A stretch of 64,000 nt of DNA from NCBI RefSeq assembly GCF_029714285.1, contig NZ_CP121662.1, positions 1,798,001 to 1,862,000 on the forward strand, in the 5' to 3' direction. The notes beneath the pieces are model-generated. The model did no database searches, was not told the origin of the DNA, and saw nothing but the letters and a program-made list of their open reading frames with translations. Shown here one piece after another: positions 51,080 through 60,986 of the stretch. Numbering within the stretch: the first letter of the stretch is position 1; the number at the start of each line of letters is the position of its first letter. This DNA is from Rhizobium sp. CB3090. Its GTDB lineage: Bacteria; Pseudomonadota; Alphaproteobacteria; Rhizobiales; Rhizobiaceae. A program made the translations under genes and the position numbers.

Positions 51080-52782
51080 GGCACCACCCCCTTCGGCAGG
51101 CGCTTGGCCAAGATTTCCAGAAGCAGCATCATCGTGACCACCATGGCGATGACGATGACTGACATGGCGGAGGCGAGATCGGCGCTGCCGCCATCATCGA
51201 GATTGTAGATGACGACGCCGAGCGTCTGCGTGCCCGCCGACCAGAGCAAGGCGGAAACGGTGAGCTCGTTACAGGCGATGAGAAAGACCAGGATCACCGA
51301 AGCGCCCGCTGCCGGCGCGATCAGCGGCACGATGATATCGGCAAGGCGGCGGAAGAAGCCCGCGCCCGAGAGACGTGCAGCCTCCTCCAACGCCGGATCG
51401 AGTTGCAAAAAGGCGCTCATCACCGGTTTGAGACTGACGGCGAAATAAGCCGAGAAATAGGCGAGCAGTATGATCCAGATCGTGCCGTAAAGCGTGACGT
51501 TGAGAACCGGCAATGGTGCCGCGAAAACCAGGATTAAGCAGACAGCGACGATGATTCCCGGCAGCGAATAGGGAATCTCGATCAGCCCACCGACGATCCG
51601 GCTCAGCATATCCTTGCGCCGTGTCAGGGAGTAAGCGGTCAGCACAGTCACCGCAAGGAGACCAAGCGCCGTCATCCCGGCGAGAAACAATGAATTGGAG
51701 AAGGCGACGCGCGTCACCGCCTGCCGAAACAGGATTTCGGTGAAGGCATGCAACGATGCCGTCTTTAAGGTCAGCGGCACACCGTAGGCCGGCACCAACG
51801 CGCCGGCGACCAGCGCGAAGAACGGCGCGATCAGCATGATAAACAGGATCGCCCAAAGCAGCGGTATGGCGGCAAGACGCCAACGGCCGAGCGTGAAGGC
51901 AGCGGAAGCGCCGGAAAGCCCGATGACCCGATAATCCCGCCTCTTCAGCGCCTTGCCCTGCACTACAAGGCCAGCAATCGAAATCACCGCGATCATGGCC
52001 GAAAGCATGGCGATGTCCCCGAAGGTGCGTGGGCCGAATGTGGAGAATTTGGTGAAGATCAGCGTCGACAAGGTGAAGATCGAAGCTGGAATGCCGAGGA
52101 TGGCCGGGATGCCGAAATTGCCGATCGAAGAGACGAAAGCGATGGCGGCACCGGCAATGACACCGGGCAGTGACAGCGGCAGGATAATGTCGCGGAACAC
52201 ACGAAATCCGGAAGCACCCGACAGCCTGGCCGCCTCGACGCCGTCACGCGGCAGTGCCATCAGGCCGGCCCGGAGCGCGAGATACACCAGCGGCGCATGC
52301 TGCACGCCATAAAGCAGCGCAATGCCGCCGATGGAGTAAAGCGGCTGCGGCGAGCCGAGCGGCGGCGCCATGTGTAGCGCTTTCAACAAGGGGCTGGATG
52401 GACCGGACATCTGCACCCAGGCGAGCGCAGTCACCTGCGGCGGAATCATCATCGGCAGGACGAAAAGAAAGCCGATCGGTCCCCTGCCCGGAATGTCGGT
52501 CAATGTCAGCAGGAAGGCAAAGAGACAACCAAGCAGCACGGAAATGACCGTACCAAGCACGGCGGTCTCGATCGTGTACCAGGTCGAACGCCAAAGGGCG
52601 GGATCCGTGATCAGTTCATAGGCCCCGCCGCGCCCCAGCGCCTCGATGCCAACCACCGCCAGCCGCGCCAGTGGCAGCACGCTCAAGAGCATCACGATGA
52701 CAACGACAAAAGGAAACAGCCAGGTCGGCTGGCTGTTTCCCCTACGCACATATCCGTACATCGACCGTCCAGATTGGATCAC
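51067..52782 (-). CDS. ABC importer permease, fused two-domain (FbpB-like)
   Basis: A 571-aa inner-membrane protein with about twelve hydrophobic helices and two EAA-type loops (VEAARLSGASGFRVFRDIIL near 185-205 and EEAARLSGAGFFRRLADIIV near 465-485), so both transmembrane halves are in one chain. This is the FbpB/ThiP/PhnU-type architecture. Its ATG overlaps the binding-protein stop (ATGA), showing a coupled operon. Confidence 0.93.
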   Translation of the reverse strand: MIQSGRSMYGYVRRGNSQPTWLFPFVVVIVMLLSVLPLARLAVVGIEALGRGGAYELITDPALWRSTWYTIETAVLGTVISVLLGCLFAFLLTLTDIPGRGPIGFLFVLPMMIPPQVTALAWVQMSGPSSPLLKALHMAPPLGSPQPLYSIGGIALLYGVQHAPLVYLALRAGLMALPRDGVEAARLSGASGFRVFRDIILPLSLPGVIAGAAIAFVSSIGNFGIPAILGIPASIFTLSTLIFTKFSTFGPRTFGDIAMLSAMIAVISIAGLVVQGKALKRRDYRVIGLSGASAAFTLGRWRLAAIPLLWAILFIMLIAPFFALVAGALVPAYGVPLTLKTASLHAFTEILFRQAVTRVAFSNSLFLAGMTALGLLAVTVLTAYSLTRRKDMLSRIVGGLIEIPYSLPGIIVAVCLILVFAAPLPVLNVTLYGTIWIILLAYFSAYFAVSLKPVMSAFLQLDPALEEAARLSGAGFFRRLADIIVPLIAPAAGASVILVFLIACNELTVSALLWSAGTQTLGVVIYNLDDGGSADLASAMSVIVIAMVVTMMLLLEILAKRLPKGVVPWRS

Positions 52783-53759
52783 TTCGATCCGTAGTAGGAA
52801 GAGAAGGTCTTCAGATCCTGGTCGGTATTCTTCAGAGCTTCGGCGGCATTCAACGGCAAAACTTTGATGCTGTCACGCGCCGGGAAACCAGCAGGCAGCG
52901 GCATGCCATTACGGGCGGGGATGTAGCCGAGCTTCAGGAAGCCTTGCTGGCCTTTTTCCGACAGCGCGTAATCGACGAACTTCTTGGCGGCGTCGACATG
53001 CTTGGCGCTGGCGAGGATGCCGACCGGCTCTGTCACGGCCGAAACACCTTCGGTCGGGAAAACGAATTCCAGCGGTGCACCCTTGGCCTTTTCGCGGATC
53101 GGCATGTAGTCGACGACCATGCCGTAGGCCTTTTCGCCGGAAGCAACGGCCTTGAGCACCGCGCCATTGCCGCCGGAAGCGATTGCGCCGTTCGCGGCAA
53201 GGTTCTTGTAGTAATCCCAGCCGAGGCTGCCGACGCCGGTAAGCGTCTGCGCATGAATGAGAGCCGCACCCGAAGCGAGCGGGCTCGGCATGGCAACGAG
53301 GCCCTTGGCCTCCGGCTTGGCCAGATCCTGCCAGCTCGTCGGCTTCATCGAGGCGGCCGTGTTGTAGACGATGCCGGTCGTGATCAGCTTGGTGGAATAA
53401 TAGTAGCCGTCGGCATCGTACAACGACGGGTCGTAATTTGCGGCTTCGGGCGACTTATAGGCGAGCAGCTTGCCGGCTTCCTTCAGTCGCTCCAGCGTCA
53501 CCGTATCGGCGATCAGGAGCACGTCGGCGACCGGAGCGCCAGCCTGGATTTCCGCCTGCAGCTTGGCAATGATCTGCGGGGTACCGTCCCGAACCCAATC
53601 GACCTTGATGCCGGGATTGGCAGCCATGAAGCCATCGACGGTTGCCTGCGCATCCTCGTTCGGTTGGCTGGTGTAGAGCACGAGGTCGGCGGCCGCAGCC
53701 GAGCCGGAGAAAAGGGCGACGGCCAGCAGGCCGGCGAGAGCGGAAACAAACGTCTTCAT
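52779..53759 (-). CDS. ABC importer periplasmic binding protein (iron/phosphonate type)
   Basis: A 326-aa protein with signal peptide KTFVSALAGLLAVALFSGSA, then AADLVLYTSQPNEDAQATVD, typical of FutA/PhnS-type binding proteins. Other family blocks are EIQAGAPVADVLLIAD, YNTAASMKPTSWQDLAKPE and a C-terminal ALSEKGQQGFLKLGYIPARN. The FutA tyrosine cluster is not obvious, so ferric iron is not assured. ATG 53,759 has a gaggac Shine-Dalgarno; the upstream in-frame start at 53,831 is not used. First gene of the importer operon. Confidence 0.9.
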   Translation of the reverse strand: MKTFVSALAGLLAVALFSGSAAAADLVLYTSQPNEDAQATVDGFMAANPGIKVDWVRDGTPQIIAKLQAEIQAGAPVADVLLIADTVTLERLKEAGKLLAYKSPEAANYDPSLYDADGYYYSTKLITTGIVYNTAASMKPTSWQDLAKPEAKGLVAMPSPLASGAALIHAQTLTGVGSLGWDYYKNLAANGAIASGGNGAVLKAVASGEKAYGMVVDYMPIREKAKGAPLEFVFPTEGVSAVTEPVGILASAKHVDAAKKFVDYALSEKGQQGFLKLGYIPARNGMPLPAGFPARDSIKVLPLNAAEALKNTDQDLKTFSSYYGSK

Positions 53760-53933
53760 GAAGCGTCCTCGGCTGAGTGATGAGAAGGGTTCCTTAGCGA
53801 GGCCGGTTAACATGATTGTGACAATCCGCAATCGCGAGCCGAACCGTTCATACTATCATTCGACCTTGACCATAAGCGCCGTGCACTATCTGCTAGCGCG
53901 CGAGTTTCAGCTTTGATTTTTGGAGGATAATCT

Positions 53934-54992
53934 ATGGAATACCGCCTGCTTGGCCGCTCCGGCCTTAAAGTTTCGACCATTACCATGGGGACGATGACCT
54001 TCGGCGGCGTCGGCTGGGCGAAGACCGTCGGTGATCTGGGCGTCGGAGAGGCAAAGCGACTTGTCGACATGTGCCTCGATGCCGGTGTCAACCTGATCGA
54101 CACAGCCGATGTCTACTCGCAAGGGGTATCCGAAGAAATCCTCGGGGAGATCATCGGCGGTCCGCGCAAGAACGGCGTGTTGATCGCCACCAAGGCCCGC
54201 TTCCCGATGGGTCCCGACGTCAACGATGCCGGCTCCTCGCGCCAGCACCTGATCCAGGCCTGCGAAGCCAGCCTGAAGCGCATGAAAACCGAAGTCATCG
54301 ATCTCTATCAGTTGCACGAATGGGACGGTCAGACGCCGCTTGAAGAAACGATGGAGGCGCTCGATACGCTCATCCGTCAAGGCAAGGTGCGTTATATCGG
54401 CTGCTCGAATTTTTCCGGCTGGCACATCATGAAAGCGCTCGGCGTCAGCGAGCGCGACAAGCGCGAACGCTTCGTCAGCCAGCAAATTCACTATACGCTT
54501 GAAGCACGCGACGCCGAATACGAGCTGCTGCCGGTCGGCATCGATCAAGGGCTCGGCGTCCTCGTCTGGAGCCCGATCGCCGGCGGCCTCCTCTCCGGCA
54601 AGCATCGCCGCAACCAGGCGACGCCGGAAGGCACCCGCCAGTTCGCCGGCTGGACCGAACCGCCGATCCGCGACGAAAACCGCCTGTGGAACATCGTCGA
54701 TACGCTGGTGGAGATTGCCGACGGCCGTGGCGTCTCGGCCGCGCAGGTGGCGCTGGCCTGGCTGATCGGCCGCAAGGGTGTAACGTCCGTCATCATCGGC
54801 GGCCGCACGGACGCGCAATTCAAGGACAATCTCGCCAGCGCCGAACTGAAGCTGACGCAAGAAGAGCGCAAGCGCCTCGACGACGTCAGCCTGCCGCCGC
54901 TGCTCTATCCCTACTGGCACCAGCGCAATACCGCGAGCGACCGGCTCAGCGAAGCCGACCTATCGCTGATTGCGCCGCATTTGGCGAAGTGA
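53934..54992 (+). CDS. Aldo/keto reductase
   Basis: A 352-aa NADPH-dependent oxidoreductase with a TIM-barrel. The catalytic tetrad is Asp56, Tyr61 (LIDTADVYS), Lys87 (LIATKARF) and His128 (LYQLHEWD). The C-terminal cofactor motif is VTSVIIGGRTDAQFKDNL. An ggagg Shine-Dalgarno lies 8 bases upstream. Probably reduces aldehydes; substrate unknown. Divergent from the importer operon. Confidence 0.94.
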   Translation: MEYRLLGRSGLKVSTITMGTMTFGGVGWAKTVGDLGVGEAKRLVDMCLDAGVNLIDTADVYSQGVSEEILGEIIGGPRKNGVLIATKARFPMGPDVNDAGSSRQHLIQACEASLKRMKTEVIDLYQLHEWDGQTPLEETMEALDTLIRQGKVRYIGCSNFSGWHIMKALGVSERDKRERFVSQQIHYTLEARDAEYELLPVGIDQGLGVLVWSPIAGGLLSGKHRRNQATPEGTRQFAGWTEPPIRDENRLWNIVDTLVEIADGRGVSAAQVALAWLIGRKGVTSVIIGGRTDAQFKDNLASAELKLTQEERKRLDDVSLPPLLYPYWHQRNTASDRLSEADLSLIAPHLAK

Positions 54993-55003
54993 GGAAAACA
55001 AAA

Positions 55004-55190
55004 CACCTTCTCTCCCGCGGAGAGAAGGTGGGCTGGAGCGATTGAGTGAAACGAAATCGCGAGAGGCCGGATGAGGGGGCACCTCGCACTGCGAGGTGAG
55101 TCTTGAGCGGCAAGCGAAAGACACCCCTTACGGTGCAACGCCCCCTCAACCTGCGCTAAAGCGCATCCTGCTCCCCGCTGGGGAGAAGGT
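55004..55190. repeat. Rhizobial palindromic intergenic repeat (RIME-like)
   Basis: An intergenic block bounded by two palindromes: caccttctctcccgcggaga at the left (arms ccttctctc/gagagaagg) and ctccccgctggggag at the right. Between them lies gagtgaaacgaaatcgcgag and a small stem (acctcgcactgcgaggt). This matches the general look of mosaic intergenic elements of rhizobia. It may also act as a terminator for the flanking convergent genes. Confidence 0.7.
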
Positions 55191-55195
55191 AAAAG

Positions 55196-56425
55196 CTAAG
55201 CCGCCATCGCCCCGATTTCGTCGGCAATCAGCTTGCCGAGCCGAGAGATGCCCTCATCGATCATCTGATCATTGGCGCAGGAGAAACTGACGCGGAAGGT
55301 GTTCGGACCAGAGCCGTCGGCGAAGAAGGCCTGGCCAGGCACGAAGGCGACCTTTGCCGTCTCCAGCGATTTTGCCAGCAGCTTGGCCCCATCCATGCCC
55401 TTCGGCAGGGTGATCCAGACGAACATGCCGCCCTCGGGCTTCGTCCAGCTCGTCCCCTCAGGCATATATTTCGCAAGCGCCGCCAGCATGCAGTCGCGGC
55501 GGTGGCTGTAGGTCTTACGGACCTTGGCGACCTGCGCATCGAAACCGCGCTCGGCTACCTGATGGATGGCGATCTGGTTGATGGTCGAAGAATGCAGATC
55601 AGCCGCCTGCTTCATCAGCACCAATTTGCGAATAACTGGGGCGTTGGCAACGACGAAACCAACACGAAGACCCGGCGCCAAGGTCTTGGAAAAGCTGCCG
55701 CAATAGATCGTCCGCGTATCGTTGATATTACCCTTGCGGGCAATTTCCAGCGCCAGGATCGGCGGAATCGCCTCACCGTCATAACGCAGCGACTGATAGG
55801 CGGCGTCTTCGATGATGGCGATATCCAGCTCGTCGGCGAGATCGATCAGCTTTTCGCGGGAGGCGAGATCGACGGTTTCGCCGGTCGGATTGGCGAAATC
55901 GGCGGAGAGATAGGCAAACTTCACCTTGCCGCCCGCCTGCTCGGCGGCAGCGCGGTAGGAGGCCGGCGTACGGTTGCCGTTCGGGGTGAGCTGATCGTAG
56001 GTCGGCTCATAGGCATTGAAGGCCTGCAGCGCACCGAGATAGGTCGGGGCGGTGACCAGTGCCGTGTCCTTCGGCGACAGGAACAGCTTGCCGAGATAAT
56101 CGAGACCCTGCTGCGAACCGGATACGATGAAGACGTTTTCGAGCTCGCAGGGAACGCCAAGCGCCACCATCTGGCTGACCAGCCATTCGCGCAGCGGCTT
56201 GTAGCCTTCGCTGACCGAATATTGCAGGGCCGCGTTGACGGCCGGGCCGGAAAAGATGTCCGCATAAGCCTGCTTGAATTCCTGATCCGGAAACAGCGCC
56301 GGATCGGGAATGCCGCCGGCGAACGAAATGATGTCCGGACGCTCCAGCAGTTTCAGCAGTTCGCGGATTTCGGAGGCGCGCATACGGCTCGAACGCGTCG
56401 CAAAGATATTTTCCCAATTCAACAC
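55196..56425 (-). CDS. PLP-dependent aminotransferase (2-aminoadipate/MocR-type fold I)
   Basis: About 409 aa. PLP is bound by the Lys in YCGSFSKTLAPGLRVGF, with supporting motifs VSGSQQGLDYLGKLF, YLSADFANPTGETVD and IIEDAAYQSLRYDG. The substrate is likely an amino acid or 2-oxoacid such as 2-aminoadipate, an aromatic or a branched-chain one; it is not settled by sequence. The start is taken at GTG 56,425 (VLNWENIFATRSSRM) with an aggaaa Shine-Dalgarno. Confidence 0.9.
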   Translation of the reverse strand: MLNWENIFATRSSRMRASEIRELLKLLERPDIISFAGGIPDPALFPDQEFKQAYADIFSGPAVNAALQYSVSEGYKPLREWLVSQMVALGVPCELENVFIVSGSQQGLDYLGKLFLSPKDTALVTAPTYLGALQAFNAYEPTYDQLTPNGNRTPASYRAAAEQAGGKVKFAYLSADFANPTGETVDLASREKLIDLADELDIAIIEDAAYQSLRYDGEAIPPILALEIARKGNINDTRTIYCGSFSKTLAPGLRVGFVVANAPVIRKLVLMKQAADLHSSTINQIAIHQVAERGFDAQVAKVRKTYSHRRDCMLAALAKYMPEGTSWTKPEGGMFVWITLPKGMDGAKLLAKSLETAKVAFVPGQAFFADGSGPNTFRVSFSCANDQMIDEGISRLGKLIADEIGAMAA

Positions 56426-56511
56426 GGGGTTTCCTCGTAATTTTTGGTCTTTGCACCACAAGACCACGCAACAATCGATAAGTCAATAATGCTGACCTAT
56501 TTTGTGCACCC

Positions 56512-56925
56512 TCAAGAAGATTTATAGTCGAAAGGGTTGAGAACAGTGACGGGAAAGCTCGAGAAATCGACGACATCCCGTGAAACGATAGTGAGATTAT
56601 GAACCGACGCGGTCGCCGCTATCATTGCATCGGCAATCAGCGTCGGCGATTTGCGATGCATGAATTGCGCCCATCGGATCATGCATTCCGCATCTAAGGA
56701 AATGACTCGAATTCCAAGCTTTAGACTATCGAGCCAACGCGTAAGTTCACTCGCTTTCTGGGGATCGGTTTCCCTAGTCAGTTCGATGCCGCGCTGGATC
56801 TCACCGATAGTAATGGCTGAAATTGCAAGATCGCCATCCCCAACGGTGCCTATCCAAGCAAGTACCGCACCATGGGGTTTCACCCGGCGTAGTTCGGAGA
56901 CCACGTTCGTATCTAGCAAGTACAA
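56512..56925 (-). CDS. PIN-domain toxin (VapC family)
   Basis: A 137-aa ribonuclease toxin. The acidic residues of the PIN active site are Asp5 (YLLDTNVVSEL), Glu42 (ITIGEIQRG), Asp99 (IADAMIAATA) and Asp117 (SRDVVDF), all present. It starts with an unusual TTG at 56,925, 3 bases after the antitoxin stop. Probably cleaves tRNA or other RNA when released from the antitoxin. Confidence 0.93.
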   Translation of the reverse strand: MYLLDTNVVSELRRVKPHGAVLAWIGTVGDGDLAISAITIGEIQRGIELTRETDPQKASELTRWLDSLKLGIRVISLDAECMIRWAQFMHRKSPTLIADAMIAATASVHNLTIVSRDVVDFSSFPVTVLNPFDYKSS

Positions 56926-56928
56926 ATA

Positions 56929-57189
56929 TCAACCCTCGCTCAGATTGATATCTCGCCATACCCATTCCTTGCGAGAGGGAATATCGAGTTCGAATCTTGG
57001 TTCAGGCGCAAGGAGGACTTCTTTGGCTGATGGCTTAGCGCGCCTGTTCAATGCCTCCCATTCAGAAATGGAAATAAGCACTGCTTTGGGTTCGCCTCTT
57101 TTTGAAACGAGCTGCGGTCCCTCCTCCAAGGAGGCATCGAGCATCTCGCTGAATTTCGCTTTCGCGTCTTGAACAGGCCATTGCCGCAT
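56929..57189 (-). CDS. Phd/YefM-type antitoxin
   Basis: An 86-aa protein with the N-terminal Phd/YefM DNA-binding fold (RQWPVQDAKAKFSEMLDASL; VSKRGEPKAVLISISEWEAL) and a C-terminal segment that binds the toxin. It is encoded directly before the PIN toxin. The start is ATG 57,189; in-frame sequence further upstream is promoter. The operator probably lies at 57,204-57,223. Confidence 0.92.
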   Translation of the reverse strand: MRQWPVQDAKAKFSEMLDASLEEGPQLVSKRGEPKAVLISISEWEALNRRAKPSAKEVLLAPEPRFELDIPSRKEWVWRDINLSEG

Positions 57190-57203
57190 AATACGCTCCT
57201 TCT

Positions 57204-57223
57204 GACTAGTTTTAAGACTAGTT
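57204..57223. promoter_or_regulatory. Putative operator of the toxin-antitoxin operon
   Basis: gactagttttaagactagtt contains two actagt palindromes 6 bases apart just before the antitoxin start. This repeated palindrome layout is typical of autoregulated antitoxin operators. Confidence 0.6.
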
Positions 57224-57366
57224 ACTTTTATGACCGATTCAAGCTCTAATTTCGCGTACAATCCTGCTATTCTGACAATTGGAGCCTTGATGCGAGCGCA
57301 AAGGGCAGCAGTATTCGAGATAGAAATCACTGCAATTAGTATGCCCCCAACCGAGCTGAAATCCTT

Positions 57367-57975
57367 GTGACAAACGACGACCCTACCTTTTCCTTCTACG
57401 ACGAGAACGCCGCCATCTATGCGGTGCGCGACCGCAGTCTGCCGCAGCGCCGGCTCGATGCCTTTCTGAATGCCCTCCCCGCCGGCGCGTCGATTCTCGA
57501 ACTTGGCTGCGGCGGTGGTCAGGACGCAGCCTACATGATCACGCAGGGCTTCAACGTCACACCCATGGACGGTTCGGCGGAAATGGCCAAGCAGGCCGAA
57601 AACTTGATCGGAAGGCCGGTGATCGTTCGAAGGTTCGAAGAATTAGAGGACGATCAAGCCTATGACGGCATTTGGGCCGAAGCATCCCTGCTGCATGTGC
57701 GACGATCGGATCTTCCAGGGATATTCAACCGCATCCACAAAGCCCTGAAAAACGGCGGCATCTTTCACGCCAGCTTCAAAGCGGGAAAAACCGAGGGCTA
57801 TGACAGCTTCGGCCGATACTACAACTATCTCTCAGCCGACTGGCTTGACGATCTGCTGATGTCGACCGGATGGGAAGATATTTCGCTCAATGAAACCGAT
57901 GGCAGCGGCTACGATGGCAAACTGACGAAATGGCTGCGAATGAGGGCCAGCAAAGGTATTCCATCCGCCATCTAA
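57367..57975 (+). CDS. Class I SAM-dependent methyltransferase
   Basis: A 202-aa protein with motif I ILELGCGGGQDAAYMI (about 43-58), the acidic motif II position in VTPMDGSAEM, and a tail that fits UbiE/Tam-like small methyltransferases. The substrate is unknown. The start is GTG at 57,367. Divergent from the antitoxin operon and convergent with ilvC. Confidence 0.9.
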   Translation: MTNDDPTFSFYDENAAIYAVRDRSLPQRRLDAFLNALPAGASILELGCGGGQDAAYMITQGFNVTPMDGSAEMAKQAENLIGRPVIVRRFEELEDDQAYDGIWAEASLLHVRRSDLPGIFNRIHKALKNGGIFHASFKAGKTEGYDSFGRYYNYLSADWLDDLLMSTGWEDISLNETDGSGYDGKLTKWLRMRASKGIPSAI

Positions 57976-58000
57976 GCCGTAAACACGTCTTAAATCGATC

Positions 58001-58031
58001 AGGGCCGGGGAAGTCTCCCTCCCCGGCCCTT
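58001..58031. terminator. Bidirectional terminator between methyltransferase and ilvC
   Basis: agggccgggga and tccccggccctt pair over a short loop, with T at the plus-strand end and A-rich sequence on the other side. Confidence 0.8.
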
Positions 58032-58057
58032 CTCATTGGGTATAGACCCGACGAAGC

Positions 58058-59113
<1,056 letters not shown>

Positions 59114-59121
59114 TTAAATTG

Positions 59122-59787
59122 TCAGACGGTTGCTGCCGCTTCCGCCAAAACTTTTTCCGTGCCGTAAAGCCGGAGAAAGGCGCTGACCGCCTTCTCCGCC
59201 TGACGGCTGGTATCCTTCAAACCAGGCTCGCCGAGCAACATGCGCACATGCAGGTCGGAAACAATGAGCCCATAGAACGTATGATATGCCTCGTCGGCAT
59301 CGGTAAAGCGCAATAGCCCTGCCCGCTTCCCGGCGTCGATCAGCCCGCTGGCGCGCCGGTCGATCTGACGGCGGCCGCGCTCCAGCAAAAGCTTGCCGAG
59401 CTTGGAGCCGTCGCGGTTGGATTGACCGATCGCCAGACGGTTCAATGCGAGCGACACGTCGCCGGCCAAAACCTCCAGCAGATCGCGGGCGAAAATGACG
59501 AGATGGTCATGCAGGCTCGCTACGGTCAGTCGCTCGCCGTTGCGCTCGAAGGTGCGCACCTTGCTCGCCTGATAGGCAATCATCGCCGACAGCAGACCGT
59601 CGCGGTCGCCGAACCATTTATAGAGACTTTCCTTGGAGCAATTGGCAGCGCGCGCAACGCCCGAGGTCGTCAGCGCCTTTTCCCCGCCATCGACGAGCAA
59701 ACGCAGCGCCTGTTCCAGAACGGCGTTCTGGCGCGGCGAAAACTCGCTCGTCTGTCCTGCTTCGCTGAGCACGATGGCCACTCCCAA
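59122..59787 (-). CDS. TetR-family transcriptional regulator
   Basis: A 221-aa protein with an N-terminal TetR HTH (ALTTSGVARAANCSKESLYK, WFGDRDGLL, about residues 38-70) and a long helical ligand-binding domain. A perfect 16-base palindrome lies directly before the start, a likely autoregulatory operator. Co-oriented with ilvC, 45 bases upstream of its start, but probably a separate unit. Ligand unknown. Confidence 0.9.
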   Translation of the reverse strand: MGVAIVLSEAGQTSEFSPRQNAVLEQALRLLVDGGEKALTTSGVARAANCSKESLYKWFGDRDGLLSAMIAYQASKVRTFERNGERLTVASLHDHLVIFARDLLEVLAGDVSLALNRLAIGQSNRDGSKLGKLLLERGRRQIDRRASGLIDAGKRAGLLRFTDADEAYHTFYGLIVSDLHVRMLLGEPGLKDTSRQAEKAVSAFLRLYGTEKVLAEAAATV

Positions 59788-59790
59788 ATG

Positions 59791-59806
59791 CGTACCGTAC
59801 GGTACG
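59791..59806. promoter_or_regulatory. Probable TetR operator
   Basis: cgtaccgtacggtacg is a perfect 16-base palindrome 4 bases before the regulator ATG, a placement and symmetry typical for TetR autoregulation. Confidence 0.7.
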
Positions 59807-59884
59807 GTTCGTGGCCGTTATGACTGAGGGCGAGGCAAGCGTCAAGCGCAAATCGTTGCTGCATCGCGTCAATTGCGAAGGAGA

Positions 59885-60799
59885 TTATTCCGCCGGGACC
59901 GGGCTGCGCATGCCCTCGACATCCCTCAACGGTGGCAGGCCATAAAGGCGGCTATATTCGCGGCTGAACTGCGACGGGCTCTGATAGCCGACGCGATGGC
60001 CGGCGGAGCCGACATCCAACTGCTCCACGATCATCAATCGCCGCGCCTCGTGTAGACGAAGCTGCTTCTGGTATTGCATCGGCGTCATGGCAGTCACGGC
60101 TTTGAAATGGTGATGCAGCGAGGAAACGCTCATGCCGACGCGTTCCGCCAGCTCCTCGATGCGCAGCGGCTGGGCGAAATTGCCGCGTATCCAGGCAACC
60201 GCACGCGCCACTCGGTTGCTCTGGCTTTCGGCCATGGCGACCTGCAGCAATCGAGGGCCGTTCGGACCGGTCAGCAAACGATAAAGAATCTCCTGCTCGA
60301 TCAACGGCGCCATGGCCGGAATATCCTCAGGTCGGTCGAGCAGTCTAAGCAGCCGCAGCGAGGCATCGAGCAGTTCCGGTGATGCCGCATTGACCGCCAG
60401 CCCGCGCATAGGTTCCGCCGTCATTGCTTGGCGCGGAATATTGACACGCGATAACAGCTCCTTCAGCCGCTCGCTGTCGAGCACCATGGAGAAGCAAAGA
60501 TAGGGAGTGTCATTGCGGACATTGGTGACCTGCGTCGATACCGGCAGGTCGAGGGCGGTCAGAATATACTCGCCGACACCATAGTGGTAGGTATCGGCCC
60601 CCACCGTCAAGCTCTTCCGCCCCTGAACCACAACGGCATAGGAGGGTCGATAGGCCCCGTGTTGCCAAACGGTGACCGCCGACTGCCGGTATAGATTGAG
60701 ACCGTCTATCGGCGTGCGGTGTTCTCCGTCCCCTGTGGCGAAACGGGCAACGATGGAGGCGAGTTCCTGATTGGGATTGAAAGCCAGTGTCATGCGCAA
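59885..60799 (-). CDS. AraC-family transcriptional regulator
   Basis: A 304-aa protein with an N-terminal cupin-like sensing domain (AraC_N type, YAVVVQGRKSLTVGADTYHY) and a C-terminal AraC domain (PLRIEELAERVGMSVSSLHH; RVGYQSPSQFSREYSRLYG). It is divergent from a zinc alcohol dehydrogenase across about 190 bases and probably controls it, a pairing seen often with YqhC-like regulators of aldehyde reductases. Confidence 0.9.
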   Translation of the reverse strand: MRMTLAFNPNQELASIVARFATGDGEHRTPIDGLNLYRQSAVTVWQHGAYRPSYAVVVQGRKSLTVGADTYHYGVGEYILTALDLPVSTQVTNVRNDTPYLCFSMVLDSERLKELLSRVNIPRQAMTAEPMRGLAVNAASPELLDASLRLLRLLDRPEDIPAMAPLIEQEILYRLLTGPNGPRLLQVAMAESQSNRVARAVAWIRGNFAQPLRIEELAERVGMSVSSLHHHFKAVTAMTPMQYQKQLRLHEARRLMIVEQLDVGSAGHRVGYQSPSQFSREYSRLYGLPPLRDVEGMRSPVPAE

Positions 60800-60986
60800 C
60801 CGATTGTTTTTGAGAGCGTGTAGAGGCTTATCTAGGTGAACCCCTCTCGCTGAAAAAGAGCCGCCGTCAATTTAGATTCGCAGGATCGTACATAAAGCTT
60901 GCAGGATCGCTCTAACGCTGCGGCCCGGTCTCGATGCATAGTCCAGCGTCTCAATTCCATTCCCAACCCACCTCAAGGAACCTCCC

